NCBI GenBank assembly: GCA_003537695.1
Contig: DPRC01000139.1
Span: 1 to 7,582, forward strand
Source: Polaribacter sp.
GTDB lineage: Bacteria; Bacteroidota; Bacteroidia; Flavobacteriales; Flavobacteriaceae
Reading direction: 5' to 3'
Length of the DNA: 7,582 nucleotides
Position 1 is the stretch's first letter; each line of letters starts with the position of its first letter. The notes under the pieces are model-generated. The model worked only from the letters and a program-made list of their open reading frames with translations. It ran no database searches and was not told the origin of the DNA. This document shows positions 5,978-7,582 of this stretch, in pieces. The translations under genes and the position numbers were made by a program.

Positions 5978-6409
5978 GTCTCTATATCGGTCAGTTGAAT
6001 TGGTTTCTTGCTGTGTATGGAAGTTCAATATAATTGCCTTTCAATTGATTTCTTGTTTTTTTATAGAGCTCGGCACGTAGCGTGGATAAAAGACCGTACT
6101 TATGCATAGGTTAAATATCTCAGAGACTTTTTCGAGCATCTTCTCATTTTCCAAATAGGTCATTTAATAACAGTTTAGGAACTCAAACCAATCTAAAAAT
6201 AGCTCTGCGTTTTCTTTTATTGGCGACAACCAAGAGGTCTAGAACTAGGCGCAGAAAAGCAGCTGTTGCGAGATCAATGCAAAAGAATACAAGTAAAAAA
6301 AAGTACTATGTTCCTAATCAGATGTTTTCTGGGACCAGTAAACTCCAAAAAAAATTAAAATAGAAGCGGGATGCGAAGTAGTTAATTAAAATAAATAGTT
6401 TGAATCCTT
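5978..6409. other. 432-base convergent intergenic region without an intact gene
   Basis: This separates the ends of mpl (+) and the TrkH gene (-). It holds the possible decayed coding sequence annotated separately and a 12-of-13 match direct repeat (AATTGGTTTCTTG at 5998-6010 and AATTGATTTCTTG at 6043-6055). It also has a spaced inverted repeat, TCTGCG at 6204-6209 with CGCAGA at 6250-6255. From 6239 to 6409 I see nothing that supports a gene, and no convincing terminator for either flanking gene. Confidence 0.6.
5991..6238 (-). pseudogene. Possible remnant of a decayed minus-strand coding sequence
   Basis: The minus strand contains three protein-like stretches that join in order if one in-frame stop and one frameshift are allowed. 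The first, 6238-6167, reads ...WLSPIKENAELFLDWFEFLN.. and ends at TAA (6166-6164). The frame continues directly with ATG at 6163 as MTYLENEKMLEKVSEIFNL. At about 6108 coding character moves to a second frame beginning MHKYGLLSTLRAELYKKTRN and running to TGA at 5993-5991. The composition (charged and aromatic residues, amphipathic Leu/Glu/Lys spacing) looks like real helical protein, but I recognise no family and there is no intact start upstream. It could equally be chance open frames in AT-rich DNA. Confidence 0.28.
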
Positions 6410-7582
6410 TTAGTTTTTGCGCCAAAAGAAGGGCGTGAATAAAATAAGCACAGTAAATAGCTCAAGTCTTCCAATTAACATTAAAAAAGAGCAAAACCAT
6501 TTTGCCGCATTAGATAAATGTGCAAAATTATCTACAGGACTTACAGATCCAATTGCGGGTCCGATATTTCCTAAAGAGGAAGCAGAAGCGCCAAGCGCTG
6601 AAAGGAAGTCTAAACCAAATAAGGTTAATATTACCGAGGAAATAATGAAAATTAACATGTAAATAATAAAGAAGGAAAGAATATTAAAAACAATTGTTTT
6701 ATGTACGGTTTTGCCGTCATACCTAACAGGAATAATGGCATTTGGGTGCAGGGTTTTCTTAAATTCTAAAAAACTATTTTTTAACATGATAATATGACGC
6801 ATTACTTTGACACCACCACTTGTAGAGCCAGCAGAACCTCCTGTAAAAAATAAGGCAAAGAAAATACCTGTAGCAAAGAAACTCCACATGGTAAAATCTG
6901 CAGAGACAAACCCGGTAGTGGTAATGATAGAGGTAACCATAAATAAGGCATGCCTAATAGCACTTTCTGTTTCTCCAAATACTTTTGGATGGGCCAATGC
7001 ACTTTTTAAATTTGGGTCTTGAAAAAAGAGGATTAAGAGCGCTACTATGAAAGAGATTCCCAAAATTCCAAATAAATAATAGCGAAACTCCTCGCTTTTA
7101 AAAACCTTTTGAACCTTTCCTTTTAAAGCAAAGTAAGTGAGTACAAAATTAGTACCGGCTACGAACATAAAAAAGATAATGATATACTGAATTAAAGGGT
7201 TGCTATTGTAATGTGCAATACTATCTGATTTTGTAGAAAAACCTCCAGTACTCATAGTAGCCATTGCATGGTTTATAGCGTCAAACCATGTCATTCCTGC
7301 AAATTTTAATAATAGAAATTCTACTAAAGTTAAAATAACATAGATCAAGTACAATCTCTTTGCGGTATCCGTAATTCTTGGGTGTAATTTATCGGTAGAA
7401 GGGCCAGGCGCCTCTGCCATAAAAAGCTGCATCCCTCCAATTCCTAAAAGAGGTAATATAGCAATGGTAAGGACAATAATTCCCATTCCACCAATCCAAT
7501 GCGTAGCACTCCGCCAGAATAGAATCCCTTTTGGCATACTTTCAATATCAGTTAAGATGGAGGAACCCGTGGTAGAATACCC
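6410..7582 (-). CDS. trkH: TrkH-type potassium uptake channel subunit, C-terminal part (N-terminus outside window)
   Basis: TrkH/KtrB forms the K+-conducting membrane subunit of Trk/Ktr uptake systems and is gated by a cytoplasmic TrkA/KtrA RCK protein. The frame stays open to the right edge, so the gene is partial: 390 codons are present and about 100 N-terminal codons are probably missing. The ATG at 7537 is internal, because the 15 codons before it encode GYSTTGSSIL, the first selectivity-filter loop. The other three filter loops are visible: ATMSTGGFST (residues 106-115 counted from 7582), SIITTTGFV (211-219) and SASSLGNIGP (339-348), each with its conserved Gly. Many hydrophobic helices lie between, and the IGRLELFTVLILFTPFFW end is typical of TrkH. 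No TrkA gene is in view; it may lie to the right. Trk and Ktr types cannot be fully separated without the N-terminus. Confidence 0.92.
   Translation of the reverse strand, partial: GYSTTGSSILTDIESMPKGILFWRSATHWIGGMGIIVLTIAILPLLGIGGMQLFMAEAPGPSTDKLHPRITDTAKRLYLIYVILTLVEFLLLKFAGMTWFDAINHAMATMSTGGFSTKSDSIAHYNSNPLIQYIIIFFMFVAGTNFVLTYFALKGKVQKVFKSEEFRYYLFGILGISFIVALLILFFQDPNLKSALAHPKVFGETESAIRHALFMVTSIITTTGFVSADFTMWSFFATGIFFALFFTGGSAGSTSGGVKVMRHIIMLKNSFLEFKKTLHPNAIIPVRYDGKTVHKTIVFNILSFFIIYMLIFIISSVILTLFGLDFLSALGASASSLGNIGPAIGSVSPVDNFAHLSNAAKWFCSFLMLIGRLELFTVLILFTPFFWRKN

Noticed and set aside
5998..6055. 13-base near-direct repeat as a target-site duplication of a mobile element
   Set aside because: The copies are only 45 bases apart, are imperfect, and enclose no inverted repeats or transposase sequence.
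6183..6310. Hydrophobic minus-strand open frame (roughly FFLLVFFCIDLATAAFL...)
   Set aside because: It has no start codon after the preceding stop, ends in a basic tail without family resemblance, and conflicts with the other coding-like frame; probably chance in AT-rich DNA.
6417..7022. Plus-strand open frames opposite the TrkH gene (6417-6662 and 6807-7022)
   Set aside because: They are antisense shadows of a strongly conserved membrane protein and show no domain features.

Overview
The window is AT-rich and looks like chromosomal DNA from a marine-type member of the Flavobacteriaceae (Bacteroidota). The evidence is a tmRNA tag of the Bacteroidota type (GEDNYALAA), promoter elements of the TAnnTTTG type, no clear Shine-Dalgarno sequences, a lipoprotein peptidase and a Mur ligase with Bacteroidota-style motifs, and a metal-dependent (Cys-type) KdsA. 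The species cannot be named from the sequence.

Layout, left to right. The minus strand of 1-234 holds the 5' part of ssrA (tmRNA); its 3' end lies beyond the left edge. Divergent from it is a two-gene plus-strand unit. The first gene (387-1592) encodes a stand-alone protein resembling the lysine-ketoglutarate reductase half of the animal/plant bifunctional LKR/SDH enzyme. The second (1593-1814) encodes a 73-residue DUF3820-type protein whose ATG directly abuts the stop codon of the first. Two minus-strand genes follow: an unrecognised six-helix membrane protein (1857-2429) and kdsA (2616-3434). They are separated by a strong hairpin terminator, so they are probably transcribed independently. 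A 68-bp divergent gap containing the kdsA promoter leads to a plus-strand lipoprotein M28 zinc peptidase (3503-4510). It is followed by a plus-strand Mur ligase of the Mpl / 'peptidoglycan synthetase' type (4625-5977) with its own -7 box. The stretch 5978-6409 has no intact gene but may hold a decayed minus-strand coding remnant. The right end is the C-terminal approximately 390 codons of a TrkH-type potassium channel subunit on the minus strand, cut by the window edge inside its first selectivity-filter loop.

How the genes fit together: several serve the cell envelope (Kdo for LPS through KdsA, muropeptide recycling through Mpl, an exported lipoprotein peptidase, a K+ transporter). The others serve ribosome rescue (tmRNA) and probably amino-acid metabolism (the LKR-like protein). 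They are mostly separate transcription units rather than one pathway operon. I see no mobile element, CRISPR array, tRNA, rRNA or defence system. I did not find a convincing new multi-gene system. The items most worth a second look are the LKR-like/DUF3820 coupled pair, the possible gene remnant at 5991-6238, the Glu-for-Asp change at a metal-ligand position of the peptidase, and the unrecognised membrane protein.
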